This document shows, piece by piece, positions 26,085 through 35,093 of a stretch of DNA of 64,000 bases (the first letter of the stretch is position 1; each line of letters begins with the position of its first letter). Below the pieces are notes generated by a model. That model ran no database searches. It worked only from the letters and a program-made list of their open reading frames with translations, and was not told the DNA's origin. The stretch is from Terrimonas ginsenosidimutans. Its GTDB lineage: Bacteria > Bacteroidota > Bacteroidia > Chitinophagales > Chitinophagaceae. The stretch lies in the NCBI RefSeq assembly GCF_022012415.1, contig NZ_JAKLTR010000021.1, forward strand, positions 1 to 64,000, in the 5' to 3' direction. Position numbers and translations under genes: made by a program.

Positions 26085-26555
26085 ATGTTATCACCCGGAA
26101 CAACAGCCCCAGACTTTACATTGTATTCAACGCCAGATCAAAAAGTATCTCTTAGCGAGTTTAAAGGAAAGCGTGTGATCCTTGCTTTTTATCCGGCAGA
26201 CTGGAGCCCTGTTTGTGGCGACCAGATGGCTTTATATAATGAAACGCTTCGGTTCTTTCACAAGCATAATGCTGAAGTGATCGGCATTTCTGTTGATGGC
26301 AAATGGTGTCATCTTGCTTTCAGCAAAGACCGTAATCTTCATTTTCCTTTGCTCGCTGATTTTGAGCCAAAAGGAGCAGTGGCTGATCAGTACGGTGTGT
26401 TTGACGAGAAATTGGGTGAATGCAAACGCGCCTTATTCGTTATCGATGAGGAGGGGATTATCCGCTGGAGTTATTTATCCCCCGTCGGCGTAAATCCAGG
26501 AGCTGATGGCATACTCGATGCGCTTGAACAAATGGATGCAACTGTACAAAAATAA
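26085..26555 (+). CDS. Peroxiredoxin (AhpC/TSA family)
   Basis: 156 residues. FYPADWSPVCGDQ near residues 37-49 contains the peroxidatic Cys, with Ser in the PxxxSxxC pattern in place of the common Thr. Other elements: PGTTAPDFTLYSTPDQKVSL at the start and GISVDGKWCHLAFS. It reduces peroxides or peroxynitrite, closest to one-Cys or AhpE-like members. A further Cys occurs in GECKRALFVID. It is 11 bases from a DsbA-like gene and both probably form one mRNA. Confidence 0.9.
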   Translation: MLSPGTTAPDFTLYSTPDQKVSLSEFKGKRVILAFYPADWSPVCGDQMALYNETLRFFHKHNAEVIGISVDGKWCHLAFSKDRNLHFPLLADFEPKGAVADQYGVFDEKLGECKRALFVIDEEGIIRWSYLSPVGVNPGADGILDALEQMDATVQK

Positions 26556-26566
26556 AAACTCAAATT

Positions 26567-27094
26567 ATGTCTTTAAGGCCACCTGTGTCAGAACAGGATC
26601 ATATCCAGGGTAACCCCGGGGCAGCAATCGAATTGGTTGAATACGGCGACTATCAGTGTCCTCATTGTGGTCACGCATATCCAATCGTTAAACAGCTGCA
26701 GGAAGCTTTAGGCGATAAACTGAAGTTCATCTTCCGCAACTTTCCTCTTTCCGAGATACACCCGGACGCAAGGCTTGCCGCAGTGGCTGCCGAGGCAGCA
26801 TCCAGGCAGGGGAAATACTGGGAAATGCATGATATCATCTTTGAGAACCAGGAGCAGCTTAAAAAATCAAATCTTTTGGAATATGCCCGGCAGATTGGCC
26901 TGGATCTTCCCCGGTTCCAAACCGATCTTGAGTCCTCAGACCTTATGGACATTGTCGAAGAGGATTTTGAAAGTGGAGTCAGAAGTGGTGTGAATGGAAC
27001 ACCAACCTTTTTTGTGGATGGCCGTAAGTATGGAGGCAGCTGGGAGCCGGAAGCATTTGCCGCGTTCCTGAACTCCCGTTTGAAGGAAGCGTGA
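26567..27094 (+). CDS. DsbA-like thioredoxin-domain protein
   Basis: 175 residues. VEYGDYQCPHCGHAYP carries a CPHC active site as in DsbA. The alpha-helical insertion and the GVNGTPTFFVDGRKYGGSW motif with cis-Pro are present, as in the DsbA/FrnE-like thioredoxin-4 family. No signal peptide is visible, so this copy looks cytoplasmic, possibly the reductant or partner of the upstream peroxiredoxin. Translation probably couples to the upstream gene. Confidence 0.9.
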   Translation: MSLRPPVSEQDHIQGNPGAAIELVEYGDYQCPHCGHAYPIVKQLQEALGDKLKFIFRNFPLSEIHPDARLAAVAAEAASRQGKYWEMHDIIFENQEQLKKSNLLEYARQIGLDLPRFQTDLESSDLMDIVEEDFESGVRSGVNGTPTFFVDGRKYGGSWEPEAFAAFLNSRLKEA

Positions 27095-27194
27095 GGATCG
27101 AAAATTTTTGAAGTCTGCCGGTTTACAAGTTGCAAGTGCTTTTGATAATTCAAAGGCGGTAAAACTGGCAAACTATTGAACTTTTAAACATTTG

Positions 27195-27202
27195 TACCTT
27201 TG
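27195..27202 (+). promoter_or_regulatory. -7-like element before the MBL-fold gene
   Basis: TACCTTTG matches TAnnTTTG and lies 40 bases before the start at 27242. No TTG at the proper distance was found. Confidence 0.4.
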
Positions 27203-27241
27203 ACCTGTTAACGGTAATCTTTCAGTACAAAATTCTCTCCC

Positions 27242-28003
27242 ATGGCTCAGGTCCGCCTTCTTCGTCATGCTACACTTGTGATTAAAATAGACGGCTCAAG
27301 TTTTCTTGTAGATCCGTTGTTAGCAAAAAAGGATACGCTGGACCCGATCATCTGGACCAGCAATAATATCCGTAATCCTATGGTGGACCTTCCTGTTAGT
27401 GAGGCGGAATTGGCGGAGATCATTGATTCGGTGGATGGCGTGATCATCACTCATACACATAATGACCACTGGGATGATGCGGCACGTTCCCTTGTCCCTA
27501 AAGACAAACTATTGATCGGCCAGCCGCAGGACCGCCCGAAGTTGCTGGAGCAGGGCTATACAAATGTGACAAGCATCGACAAGGAAACAACCATCGGCGG
27601 CTTGCGGATCATCCGTACGGATGGGCAGCATGGAACCGGCGAGATCGGCGCAATGATGGCGCCCGTATCCGGATTTATCCTGCAGGGAAACAAAGAAAGT
27701 ATATATGTCGCAGGCGATACCATCTGGTGTGATGAAGTAGCCCAGGCCATCCTGCAATACCAGCCAGATACGATCATTCTGAATGCCGGTGCAGCTCAGT
27801 TCGATAAAGGTGAGCCTATTACCATGACCGCAGATGATGTATTATCTGTTTGCCGGAACAGTAATGCCACCAGGATCATCTGCGTGCATATGGAAACGAT
27901 CAATCATTGCTATCTGAAACGGGATACGTTGAGGAAAGCGATAGAAAAGGAAGGGCAGTCCGGCAGATGCATTGTGCCGGATGATGGAGAGATCCTGAAG
28001 TGA
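27242..28003 (+). CDS. MBL-fold metal-dependent hydrolase (UPF0173-like)
   Basis: 253 residues. Metal motif THTHNDHWDD near residue 65, then DGQHGTGEIG, YVAGDTIWCDEV, and a late His in CVHMETINHCYL. The N-terminus VRLLRHATLVIKIDGSSFLV fits the UPF0173/UlaG-like branch of metallo-beta-lactamase hydrolases. No signal peptide. Substrate unknown. Followed by 222 bases with a promoter for the next gene. Confidence 0.87.
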   Translation: MAQVRLLRHATLVIKIDGSSFLVDPLLAKKDTLDPIIWTSNNIRNPMVDLPVSEAELAEIIDSVDGVIITHTHNDHWDDAARSLVPKDKLLIGQPQDRPKLLEQGYTNVTSIDKETTIGGLRIIRTDGQHGTGEIGAMMAPVSGFILQGNKESIYVAGDTIWCDEVAQAILQYQPDTIILNAGAAQFDKGEPITMTADDVLSVCRNSNATRIICVHMETINHCYLKRDTLRKAIEKEGQSGRCIVPDDGEILK

Positions 28004-28149
28004 TGTTCCCCTGCATCACCCTCCTGCTTTTTTCCCGGCTACCGGTCACCTCCACCGGTATTCGGCCCATTTTCCGGGACAACAGGCTGCTTTCCACTCT
28101 CAACGGACCTCAAACGATGATATATACAACGTTTACCAGAGTTTAGCAA

Positions 28150-28180
28150 TTGCCGTCCTGCAGTATGGCTTTTAGTTTTG
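28150..28180 (+). promoter_or_regulatory. Promoter of the isochorismatase gene (TTG-N20-TAGTTTTG)
   Basis: TTG at 28150-28152, exactly 20 bases, TAGTTTTG at 28173-28180, 45 bases before the ATG. This is a full match to the Bacteroidota promoter. Confidence 0.8.
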
Positions 28181-28225
28181 TGCTATCGAAATCAAACATC
28201 AAGCACATAATTAAAAGCACACAAA

Positions 28226-28927
28226 ATGAAAAAGACTATCAAGGCATTATTAGCCCTCTCTATTCTCGCTACACTTTCAGTTACTGCTAAAGCACAGAAA
28301 CCTTCTACGGATTTATTGAATCCCACGAATCATACACTGGTATTGATCGATCATGAAAGCCAGATGGCTTTTGCGGTTAAAAATATTGAGACAGAGATCC
28401 TGAAAAACAATACCGCGATCGTTGCCGGAGCTTCCAAGATCTTTAATGTTCCCACCGTTGTTACAACCGTTGCGGAAAAATCTTTCAGTGGCCCGGTATT
28501 CACAGAGATCCAGGACGTTTACCCTCAGGCAACTTCCAATTACATTGACAGAACTACCATGAATACCTGGGAGGATGTAAATGCACACAAAGCAATCACG
28601 GGAAAAGGTAAAAAGAAAATTGTACTCGCCGGCCTTTGGACAGGCGTATGTATCGTAGGTCCTGCGCTCTCTGCAAAAGCTGAAGGTTATGATGTGTATG
28701 TGATCACTGATGCAAGCGGTGATGTAAGCAAAGAAGCGCATGAAATGGCTATCCAGCGAATGATACAGGCTGGTGTAAAACCGATCACTTCTATTCAGTA
28801 CCTGCTGGAATTACAGCGCGACTGGGCAAGATCTGAAACATATAAAGCCGTTACTGACCTCGTAAAAAAATACGGTGGAGCTTATGGCGTAGGAATCCAG
28901 TATGCGCATGAAATGCTGAAACACTAA
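28226..28927 (+). CDS. Secreted isochorismatase-family hydrolase (YcaC-like)
   Basis: 233 residues. A signal peptide ends at VTAKAQ, which is unusual since most isochorismatase-fold enzymes are cytoplasmic. Catalytic triad elements: Asp in VLIDHESQMAF, Lys in GKGKKKIVLAGLW, and Cys in LWTGVCIVGP. C-terminal LLELQRDWAR is typical of the YcaC subgroup. Physiological substrate unknown. A hairpin terminator sits between this gene and the next one. Confidence 0.88.
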   Translation: MKKTIKALLALSILATLSVTAKAQKPSTDLLNPTNHTLVLIDHESQMAFAVKNIETEILKNNTAIVAGASKIFNVPTVVTTVAEKSFSGPVFTEIQDVYPQATSNYIDRTTMNTWEDVNAHKAITGKGKKKIVLAGLWTGVCIVGPALSAKAEGYDVYVITDASGDVSKEAHEMAIQRMIQAGVKPITSIQYLLELQRDWARSETYKAVTDLVKKYGGAYGVGIQYAHEMLKH

Positions 28928-28947
28928 TCCCTTCTTTGAGACTAAAC

Positions 28948-29013
28948 AAGGGCGGCAAACACGGATGGATCAAAATAATGATTGGCTTAGAATAAACCGT
29001 GTTTGCCGCCCTT
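28948..29013 (+). terminator. 17-bp hairpin terminator after the isochorismatase gene
   Basis: 28948-28964 (AAGGGCGGCAAACACGG) is the exact reverse complement of 28997-29013, followed by Ts. The loop is 32 bases. Confidence 0.85.
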
Positions 29014-29040
29014 TTTACTTCCCTTTTCAATTCGACTGAC

Positions 29041-30813
29041 ATGAAAGCTTCCCTTTTGACACTCTTTACATTTTTTTCACTGGCCATCTTTGCACAAAAG
29101 AAGGCCGATCTGATCATCATCAATGCTAAAGTGACCACGCTGGATGATCAGCAAATGAATGCAGAAGCCGTTGCTATTTCAGGAAATAGAATACTGGTAG
29201 CAGGTACAACAGCATCAGTACTGGCAACAAAAAATAAACACACGAAAGTAATTGATGCCGGCGGTCGCGTAGTGATCCCCGGTTTATTTGATAGTCACTT
29301 GCACGTGATCAGAGGCGGCCGGTTCTATAATACAGAACTGAGATGGGATGGTGTTACCTCCCTTAAGCGTGCCCTTGCTTTATTAAAAGAGCAGGCAGAA
29401 CGTACTCCGGCTGGTCAATGGGTGCGGGTTATTGGCGGATGGAATGAATACCAGTTTGAAGAAAAGAGATTGCCGACAATTCAGGAGATCAATGAAGCGA
29501 CTGGAGATGTTCCCGCTTTTATTCTTTACCTGTACGGAAAAGCATGGCTTAATAAAGCCGGCATTCAAAAACTGAACATCACAGGCGAAACGCCCAACCC
29601 GGTTGCCGGGTTGATCGAGAAGGACAGCGAAGGAAATCCAACCGGTTTGCTTGTAGCAGAACCGAATGCATTTATCCTTTATTCCACGCTGGCAAAACTG
29701 CCTGAGCTGACCAATGAAGAAAAAATCAATTCAACTCTTCAATACATAACAGAACTCAACCGGCTTGGCGTAACGGCCGTAATGGACGCCGGCGGTGGTT
29801 TTCAGAACTTCCCGGACGACTATGCAATTACCGATTCACTGAATAAGCTCGGTAAAATAACTGTAAGGCTTCCTTATTTTCTTTTTGCACAAAAGAAAGG
29901 CACCGAGCTGACCGACTATAAAAGATGGATAAATATGGTGGATATTGATCATCCCGCATCCAACGATGTAAATGGTGTAGATTATCACGTAACGGGTGGT
30001 GGAGAAAACCTTGTGGCAGACGCAGCCGACTTTGAGAACTTTCTTTTCCCAAGGCCTGATCTGCCTGCATCAATGGAAAGTAATCTTAAGTCAGTGATAC
30101 AGCTGCTTGTAAAGAACCGCTGGCCTTTCCGCATCCATGCTACTTACAATGAAAGCATCTCGCGTGACCTGGATGTGATCGAAGCAGTGAATAAGGAAAC
30201 TCCTTTAAATGGGTTGGTATGGCTGTTCGATCATGCGGAAACTATCAGCGACGAGAATCTGAAGCGCGTCAAAGCGCTTGGCGGAGGGATAGCTATCCAG
30301 CATAGGATGGCTTACCAGGGAGAAAGTTTTATTCATCGCTATGGCAAAAAAGCAGCACTGGCATCTCCTCCGGTAAAACGTATGCTCGAGTTAGGGATCC
30401 CTGTTGGGCTTGGAACAGACGGAACACGTGTGGCCAGTTACAATCCATGGGTATCGCTCTACTGGATCACTACCGGAAAAACGGTCGGCAACACGCAGGT
30501 GATGGCAAAAGAGAATACAATTGATCGTTTAACAGCACTTCGCCTCATGAGCACAGGTGGCTATTCGCTGGTCAGAGAAGATGACGTTAAAGGAAAGATC
30601 AAGGCCGGCTACTTCGCGGATCTTGTGATACTGGATAAAGACTATTTCAATATTCCTGCAGATGAGATCAAAACAATTACGGCAGCGCTGACATTGGTTG
30701 ACGGAAAGGTCGTTTATGGAAAAGGTCCATTTCAATCGATCGCGCCTGCTCCATTACCCGTCATCCCTGCGTGGAGTCCGGTGAAATTTTACGGAGGTTA
30801 CCAGGATAAATAA
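29041..30813 (+). CDS. Secreted YtcJ-like amidohydrolase
   Basis: 590 residues from the ATG at 29041, which gives the signal peptide MKASLLTLFTFFSLAIFAQ. The amidohydrolase-3 pattern is complete: LFDSHLHVIRGG near residue 88, GGWNEYQFEEKRLPTIQEI, HATYNESISRDLD, WLFDHAETIS, GLGTDGTR with the metal Asp, and the closing GKIKAGYFADLVILDKDYF. It is a predicted zinc-dependent hydrolase acting in the periplasm on cyclic amides or similar, with substrate unknown. The next gene starts 17 bases on, so it probably heads an operon with DoxX and the porin. Confidence 0.9.
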   Translation: MKASLLTLFTFFSLAIFAQKKADLIIINAKVTTLDDQQMNAEAVAISGNRILVAGTTASVLATKNKHTKVIDAGGRVVIPGLFDSHLHVIRGGRFYNTELRWDGVTSLKRALALLKEQAERTPAGQWVRVIGGWNEYQFEEKRLPTIQEINEATGDVPAFILYLYGKAWLNKAGIQKLNITGETPNPVAGLIEKDSEGNPTGLLVAEPNAFILYSTLAKLPELTNEEKINSTLQYITELNRLGVTAVMDAGGGFQNFPDDYAITDSLNKLGKITVRLPYFLFAQKKGTELTDYKRWINMVDIDHPASNDVNGVDYHVTGGGENLVADAADFENFLFPRPDLPASMESNLKSVIQLLVKNRWPFRIHATYNESISRDLDVIEAVNKETPLNGLVWLFDHAETISDENLKRVKALGGGIAIQHRMAYQGESFIHRYGKKAALASPPVKRMLELGIPVGLGTDGTRVASYNPWVSLYWITTGKTVGNTQVMAKENTIDRLTALRLMSTGGYSLVREDDVKGKIKAGYFADLVILDKDYFNIPADEIKTITAALTLVDGKVVYGKGPFQSIAPAPLPVIPAWSPVKFYGGYQDK

Positions 30814-30830
30814 ACTATAAAAATTGTTCA

Positions 30831-31265
30831 ATGAAAAAGGCGATCTATCATATCACTTCGGTATTTCCGGCGGCTACTTCATTTCATCTTACAATGCTGG
30901 TGTTCCGTATACTGGTCTCTGTTCAGCTAATGACTACGCATGGATTAAAAAAACTGGGTGTCGGTGTAGAACAGGCAGAGAATATCCCTAACCCGTTAGG
31001 ATTGCCCGAGCAGTTGAACAGCTACTTTGCAACTGCTGCGAACCTGTTCTTTCCTGTATTGGTCATATCAGGCTTCTTTACCCGTCTTGCCGCTTTGCCT
31101 ATTCTGGCGGTAACAATGACAGGATACTTCGTATTGCACTGGAATGATTCATTGCTGGAAAAAGATATGCCTTTTATGTACAGTGTTTCTTTTTTACTGA
31201 TCCTCGTCCTGGGTCCGGGAAAGTATTCGATAGATCATCTGATCAACAAAAAAATTTCATACTAA
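30831..31265 (+). CDS. DoxX-family membrane protein
   Basis: 144 residues with four predicted membrane helices (about 17-35, 60-80, 83-100, 112-130). It has the DoxX features of LMTTHGLKKLGVG in the first loop and FFPVLVISGFFTRLAALPIL. Members include MhqP of Bacillus subtilis in quinone stress loci, and others with respiratory oxidase partners. It lies between a YtcJ-like hydrolase and a porin gene with gaps of 17 and 6 bases. Confidence 0.87.
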   Translation: MKKAIYHITSVFPAATSFHLTMLVFRILVSVQLMTTHGLKKLGVGVEQAENIPNPLGLPEQLNSYFATAANLFFPVLVISGFFTRLAALPILAVTMTGYFVLHWNDSLLEKDMPFMYSVSFLLILVLGPGKYSIDHLINKKISY

Positions 31266-31271
31266 GCAATC

Positions 31272-32657
31272 ATGATCCGGGAAAATACAGTAAAGCGGTA
31301 CTTATGTGTAATGCTTGCGATCATTTTCATTCAGCCGCAGCTGCAGGCTCAGGTGAAGCCATTTAAAGCGCTTAGGTATGATGAAGATTACAGCTATCTC
31401 TCAAAAGACACAAGTGACAACTGGTATCATCGGATGAAATATTCCCGGCTTTCTGCGGCCGGGTCATCTTACGTAAGCATCGGTGGCGAAGCCCGCATTC
31501 AGTATTTCAATTTAAAAAATGAAGATTGGGGCGATGCGGTGCGCGATAAAGATGGGTTTGTTTTGTCGCGATATCTTTTTCATGCAGACCTGCACGCCGG
31601 TAAAAAGTTTCGTTTGTTTACCCAGTTGCAAAGCAGTTTGGCAAGTGGAAAACCATCATTTAGCCCTGTTGAACAAAATGAAATGGAATTGCACCAGGCA
31701 TTTGCTGATTTTAACAGTAAGGTCGGTAGTGGAAATTGGCTGCTGCGTTTCGGCCGCCAGGAAATGTCTTATGGATCACAGCGTTTGATCTCTGTGAGAG
31801 AGTTGCCAAACAATCGTCAGTCATTCGACGGGTTGAAGACTTCATGGAAGAACGAACTATACCAGTTGGATATGTTCTACACATATTACGTTCAGGCGAA
31901 GAAAGGTATATTTAACGATGGAGTGAATGATGATATCAGGCTTTGGGGTGCATATCTGACGCGTAATAAAGTCAGGGCGCTACAAAATATTGACCTGTAT
32001 TATCTCGGGATCCGGAAAAGGAGTGCTTTATTTGTTGACGGAAGTGCGACCGAACTTCGTCATTCAGTCGGCACGCGGATCTGGCAGAACAAAACGAACT
32101 GGCAATATGATCTTGAAGGTGTGTATCAATGGGGCGGGTTCGGACAGCATACAATATCTGCCTGGACTGCTTCTGCCAATGTTTCGCATACCTTCCCGTC
32201 TTCAAAGATGAAACCCGTACTTGGATTGAAAGCAGAAATTATCAGCGGGGATAGGCAAACCGGCGACGGTCGCCTGAATACATTCAATCCGTTGTTCCCA
32301 AAAGGCGCTTATTTTGGTTTAGCGGCTTTGATCGGCCCCTCGAACCTGCTCGATATACATCCGTATATCGAACTTGCCGTTGCAAAGGATCTTTCCTGGC
32401 AAACGGACTATGATGTTTTCTGGAGGAAAAGTATTGAAGACGGAATTTATGGTCCGAATGTGCAGATCATTTACCCCGCAGGAGTGAGTGCGAAGCATAT
32501 TGGCCAGCAATTGGGGACAGCGTTAGTGTACACACCAAACCAGTTTTTGAACCTGCGTGGGGAATTTACCTGGTTCAATGCAGGCGGTTACCTGAAGCAG
32601 TCAGGAGCAGGGAAAGATATTTTAATGGCTGGCGCAACTGTACAGTTCAAATTTTAA
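31272..32657 (+). CDS. Alginate-export-family outer membrane porin
   Basis: 461 residues. A signal peptide ends near PQLQAQ. The body alternates strands with aromatic residues, as in a beta-barrel, and the C-terminus ends in Phe (GATVQFKF). YVSIGGEARIQYFN, LLRFGRQEMSYGSQRLIS and FDGLKTSWK are hallmarks of the alginate export (AlgE-like) domain family. In Bacteroidota this family is often a general small-solute porin rather than a true alginate exporter. The role here is probably substrate entry or efflux for the adjacent hydrolases. Confidence 0.86.
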   Translation: MIRENTVKRYLCVMLAIIFIQPQLQAQVKPFKALRYDEDYSYLSKDTSDNWYHRMKYSRLSAAGSSYVSIGGEARIQYFNLKNEDWGDAVRDKDGFVLSRYLFHADLHAGKKFRLFTQLQSSLASGKPSFSPVEQNEMELHQAFADFNSKVGSGNWLLRFGRQEMSYGSQRLISVRELPNNRQSFDGLKTSWKNELYQLDMFYTYYVQAKKGIFNDGVNDDIRLWGAYLTRNKVRALQNIDLYYLGIRKRSALFVDGSATELRHSVGTRIWQNKTNWQYDLEGVYQWGGFGQHTISAWTASANVSHTFPSSKMKPVLGLKAEIISGDRQTGDGRLNTFNPLFPKGAYFGLAALIGPSNLLDIHPYIELAVAKDLSWQTDYDVFWRKSIEDGIYGPNVQIIYPAGVSAKHIGQQLGTALVYTPNQFLNLRGEFTWFNAGGYLKQSGAGKDILMAGATVQFKF

Positions 32658-32689
32658 AAACCATTTCTAATTAAATAAAATCAACGATC

Positions 32690-33163
32690 ATGCAAACGAA
32701 CATTGGCATCAAACAGGAGTTTATTTCAGAGATTGCTCATTCATTGAGTGTATTTCTTGCAGACGAATTTGTATTGTATACGAAGACGCGTAATGCACAC
32801 TGGAACGTGGAAGGTCCTGACTTTTACAACAAGCACAAATTCTTCGAAGAACAGTATGAACAACTGGATGAAGTGATGGATGATGTGGCCGAAAGGATCC
32901 GCGTGCTGGGTCACTATGCACCGGCAACCTTACCGGAGTTTCAGGCGCTCACGCATCTGACAGGCAAATCAGGAAGTAAGAATGACGGGATTGGTTTCAT
33001 TACAGAACTGCTGGCGGATCATGAAAGCCTGATCATCCGGTTACGTCAGAACATCAACCGTTTTGCGAATGAGTTGCATGATGCGGGAACGAGTGATTTT
33101 ATTACCGGCCTGATGGAAAAACATGAGAAGATGGCCTGGATGCTTCGTGCGCACCTGGTATAA
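32690..33163 (+). CDS. dps: Dps-family DNA-binding ferritin-like protein
   Basis: 157 residues. The ferroxidase site of Dps is intact: TRNAHWNVEGPDFYNKHKFF followed by EEQYEQLDEVMDDVAERI, giving the His, Asp and Glu shared between subunits. It forms a 12-mer that oxidises Fe(II) with peroxide and stores iron, protecting DNA. No extended Lys-rich tail. It follows the porin by 32 bases. Confidence 0.95.
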   Translation: MQTNIGIKQEFISEIAHSLSVFLADEFVLYTKTRNAHWNVEGPDFYNKHKFFEEQYEQLDEVMDDVAERIRVLGHYAPATLPEFQALTHLTGKSGSKNDGIGFITELLADHESLIIRLRQNINRFANELHDAGTSDFITGLMEKHEKMAWMLRAHLV

Positions 33164-33207
33164 AACAATTCAAGAATATTGACAACTCTATTATAATTTC
33201 GCCGGGT

Positions 33208-33747
33208 ATGGATGAGCAAAATTCTATGATCTGGATGATCGATCCTGTGCACACAAGGCTCCGCTTCGGGGTCCGCTACCTGATGCTTACCGCCGTGTCA
33301 GGATGGTTCACAGAATTTGAAGGATCTGTCATTACCAAAGAGGAGGATTTCAGCGCATGCGAGATCCGCTTAACGATCTATGCCAATTCCATTTATACGG
33401 GAAACGAAGAGCGTGATAATCATTTGCGCTCCGCGGACTTTTTTGATACAAAAAGATATCCCACGATCGGCTTCCGGTCCACCTCTGTTACTGCTCATGC
33501 CGACCATATACAAGTAAATGGCGAGCTTACCATTAAAGATGTCACACAGCCAATCGGGTTCAACGTAATACTGCTCGGCCTATCTGCGGATCCCATGGGC
33601 AATTCAAAAGCCGGATTTGAAATGGATGCCGTATTCAATCGCCAGGATTTCAAGATCAGCTGGAACCAGGTGATCGATAAATTCGGGGTGATGATCGCTG
33701 ATGAAGTGAAATTGCACGGGGATGTGCAGTTGCTGCGAATTTCGTGA
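33208..33747 (+). CDS. YceI-family protein
   Basis: 179 residues. It carries the lipocalin-like YceI fold: WMIDPVHTRLRFGVRYLMLT, FTEFEGSVITKEEDF, NEERDNHLRSADFFDTKRYP with TIGFRSTSV, and VNGELTIKDVTQPI. It binds polyisoprenoid chains such as ubiquinone-8 in characterised members. No signal peptide is visible, so it may be cytoplasmic. TATAATTTCG lies just before the start, like a leaderless arrangement. The stop codon TGA lies within the first unit of the repeat array that follows. Confidence 0.92.
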   Translation: MDEQNSMIWMIDPVHTRLRFGVRYLMLTAVSGWFTEFEGSVITKEEDFSACEIRLTIYANSIYTGNEERDNHLRSADFFDTKRYPTIGFRSTSVTAHADHIQVNGELTIKDVTQPIGFNVILLGLSADPMGNSKAGFEMDAVFNRQDFKISWNQVIDKFGVMIADEVKLHGDVQLLRIS

Positions 33748-33950
33748 ATCGTTGAATCGTTGCATCGTTGTCCGTTGTCCGTTGACCGTTGACCGGAATA
33801 CTTCGTCGAATTTTTCGCCATTCGAAAGTATGATCAAGCGAAGAGAGCGCTAACGACCGCTTACTAACGGTCAACGGTCAACGGACAACGGTCAACGGAC
33901 AACGGTCAACGGACAACGGTCAACGGACAACGAATCAACGATTCAACGAT
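33745..33950. repeat. Inverted pair of ATCGTTG/TCCGTTG/ACCGTTG arrays
   Basis: Left array 33745-33794 runs TGAATCGTTG, then TCCGTTG, then ACCGTTG words. Right array 33869-33950 is its reverse complement, longer by several units, ending in CAACGAT words. The order of word variants is mirrored in the two arms. The spacer is about 75 bases. The left array begins inside the YceI stop codon. 33951-34084 shows nothing else except AAAAGGAG before the next gene. Confidence 0.93.
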
Positions 33951-34084
33951 CTCCTACACCAGCCCGTTTCAGGGATTTATACATCACTATCAGTAAATCC
34001 TACATTGCCCGCCACCCATTTTACCCTGACATTTGTGAAGGATTTGAAACAATTGATCCTCAATCAAAAACAAAAGGAGTTTAT

Positions 34085-35023
34085 ATGGAAAACAAAATAT
34101 TGGGCTTGCATCATATCACGGCGATCGCCGGTGATGCCAAACGCAATCATAATTTTTATACATCTGTCCTCGGCCTGAGACTGGTTAAAAAAACCGTCAA
34201 CTTTGATGACCCCGGCACCTACCATTTCTATTACGGAAACGAAACCGGCGCTCCCGGTACGATCCTGACCTTCTTCCCATGGGAAGGAATCAGGCCTGGT
34301 TATACCGGCACAGGAATGGCTACAGAGATCGGATATTCTGTACCTGCAGGTAGCCTGGAGTTCTGGAAAAATCGTTTGACGGATAAAAAGGTTAAGCAAG
34401 GGGAAATAACCGAACGATTTGGTGAAATACTACTGCCATTCCAGGACCCTGACGGATTGAAATTGAACCTGATCATTCCCGGTAAAGAAGATGCACGTGC
34501 CCCATGGACAACAGACGCTGTGGGTACAAGCGAGGCAACACGGGGTTTCCACAGTATCGTTCTGACATTGAAGAATGTTGACGCAACAGCAAAGATCCTG
34601 ACCGATATCTTCGGATATACGTTGCTGAAACAGGAAGGAAACCGTTACCGGTTTATTACCACCGCTGTTGAAGATGGCGGAGTAGTCGATCTGATCGAAG
34701 AACCCGATGGAACCCCAGGCCTGAATGCCGCAGGAACAAATCACCACGTAGCTTTCAGAGTAAAGAATGATGAGGTGTTGATGGCTTTCAGAGAAAAGAT
34801 CGTTGCGGCGGGACATCATATCACGCCGAAAATTGATCGTAACTATTTCTTCTCACTGTATTTCCGTGAACCAGGTGGCGTGTTATTTGAGCTGGCTACA
34901 GATAATCCGGGATTCGCGGTGGATGAAGAAGTGAGTGAATTGGGAAAAAATCTGAAACTGCCGGCACAGTATGAAGCCCGCCGGAAAGAGATAGAAAAAG
35001 TATTACCGGTTTTGGTTGACTAA
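34085..35023 (+). CDS. Ring-cleaving dioxygenase of the VOC superfamily (MhqO/MhqA-like)
   Basis: 312 residues, two glyoxalase-fold modules. LGLHHITAIAGDAKRNHNFY gives the first metal His near residue 8, and FHSIVLTLKNVDATAKIL starts the second module; FREPGGVLFELATDNPGF carries the C-terminal metal Glu. This is the ring-cleaving dioxygenase family of the Bacillus Mhq proteins that act on hydroquinones and catechols. A Shine-Dalgarno (AAAAGGAG) precedes the ATG. The partner gene downstream is an MhqD-like esterase. Confidence 0.9.
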   Translation: MENKILGLHHITAIAGDAKRNHNFYTSVLGLRLVKKTVNFDDPGTYHFYYGNETGAPGTILTFFPWEGIRPGYTGTGMATEIGYSVPAGSLEFWKNRLTDKKVKQGEITERFGEILLPFQDPDGLKLNLIIPGKEDARAPWTTDAVGTSEATRGFHSIVLTLKNVDATAKILTDIFGYTLLKQEGNRYRFITTAVEDGGVVDLIEEPDGTPGLNAAGTNHHVAFRVKNDEVLMAFREKIVAAGHHITPKIDRNYFFSLYFREPGGVLFELATDNPGFAVDEEVSELGKNLKLPAQYEARRKEIEKVLPVLVD

Positions 35024-35093
35024 GCAGGTTGCAGAACGTTCACCGGCTTTCACCGGTGAACGGACTGCAATTCCATATAACAAAAGCATCAAA

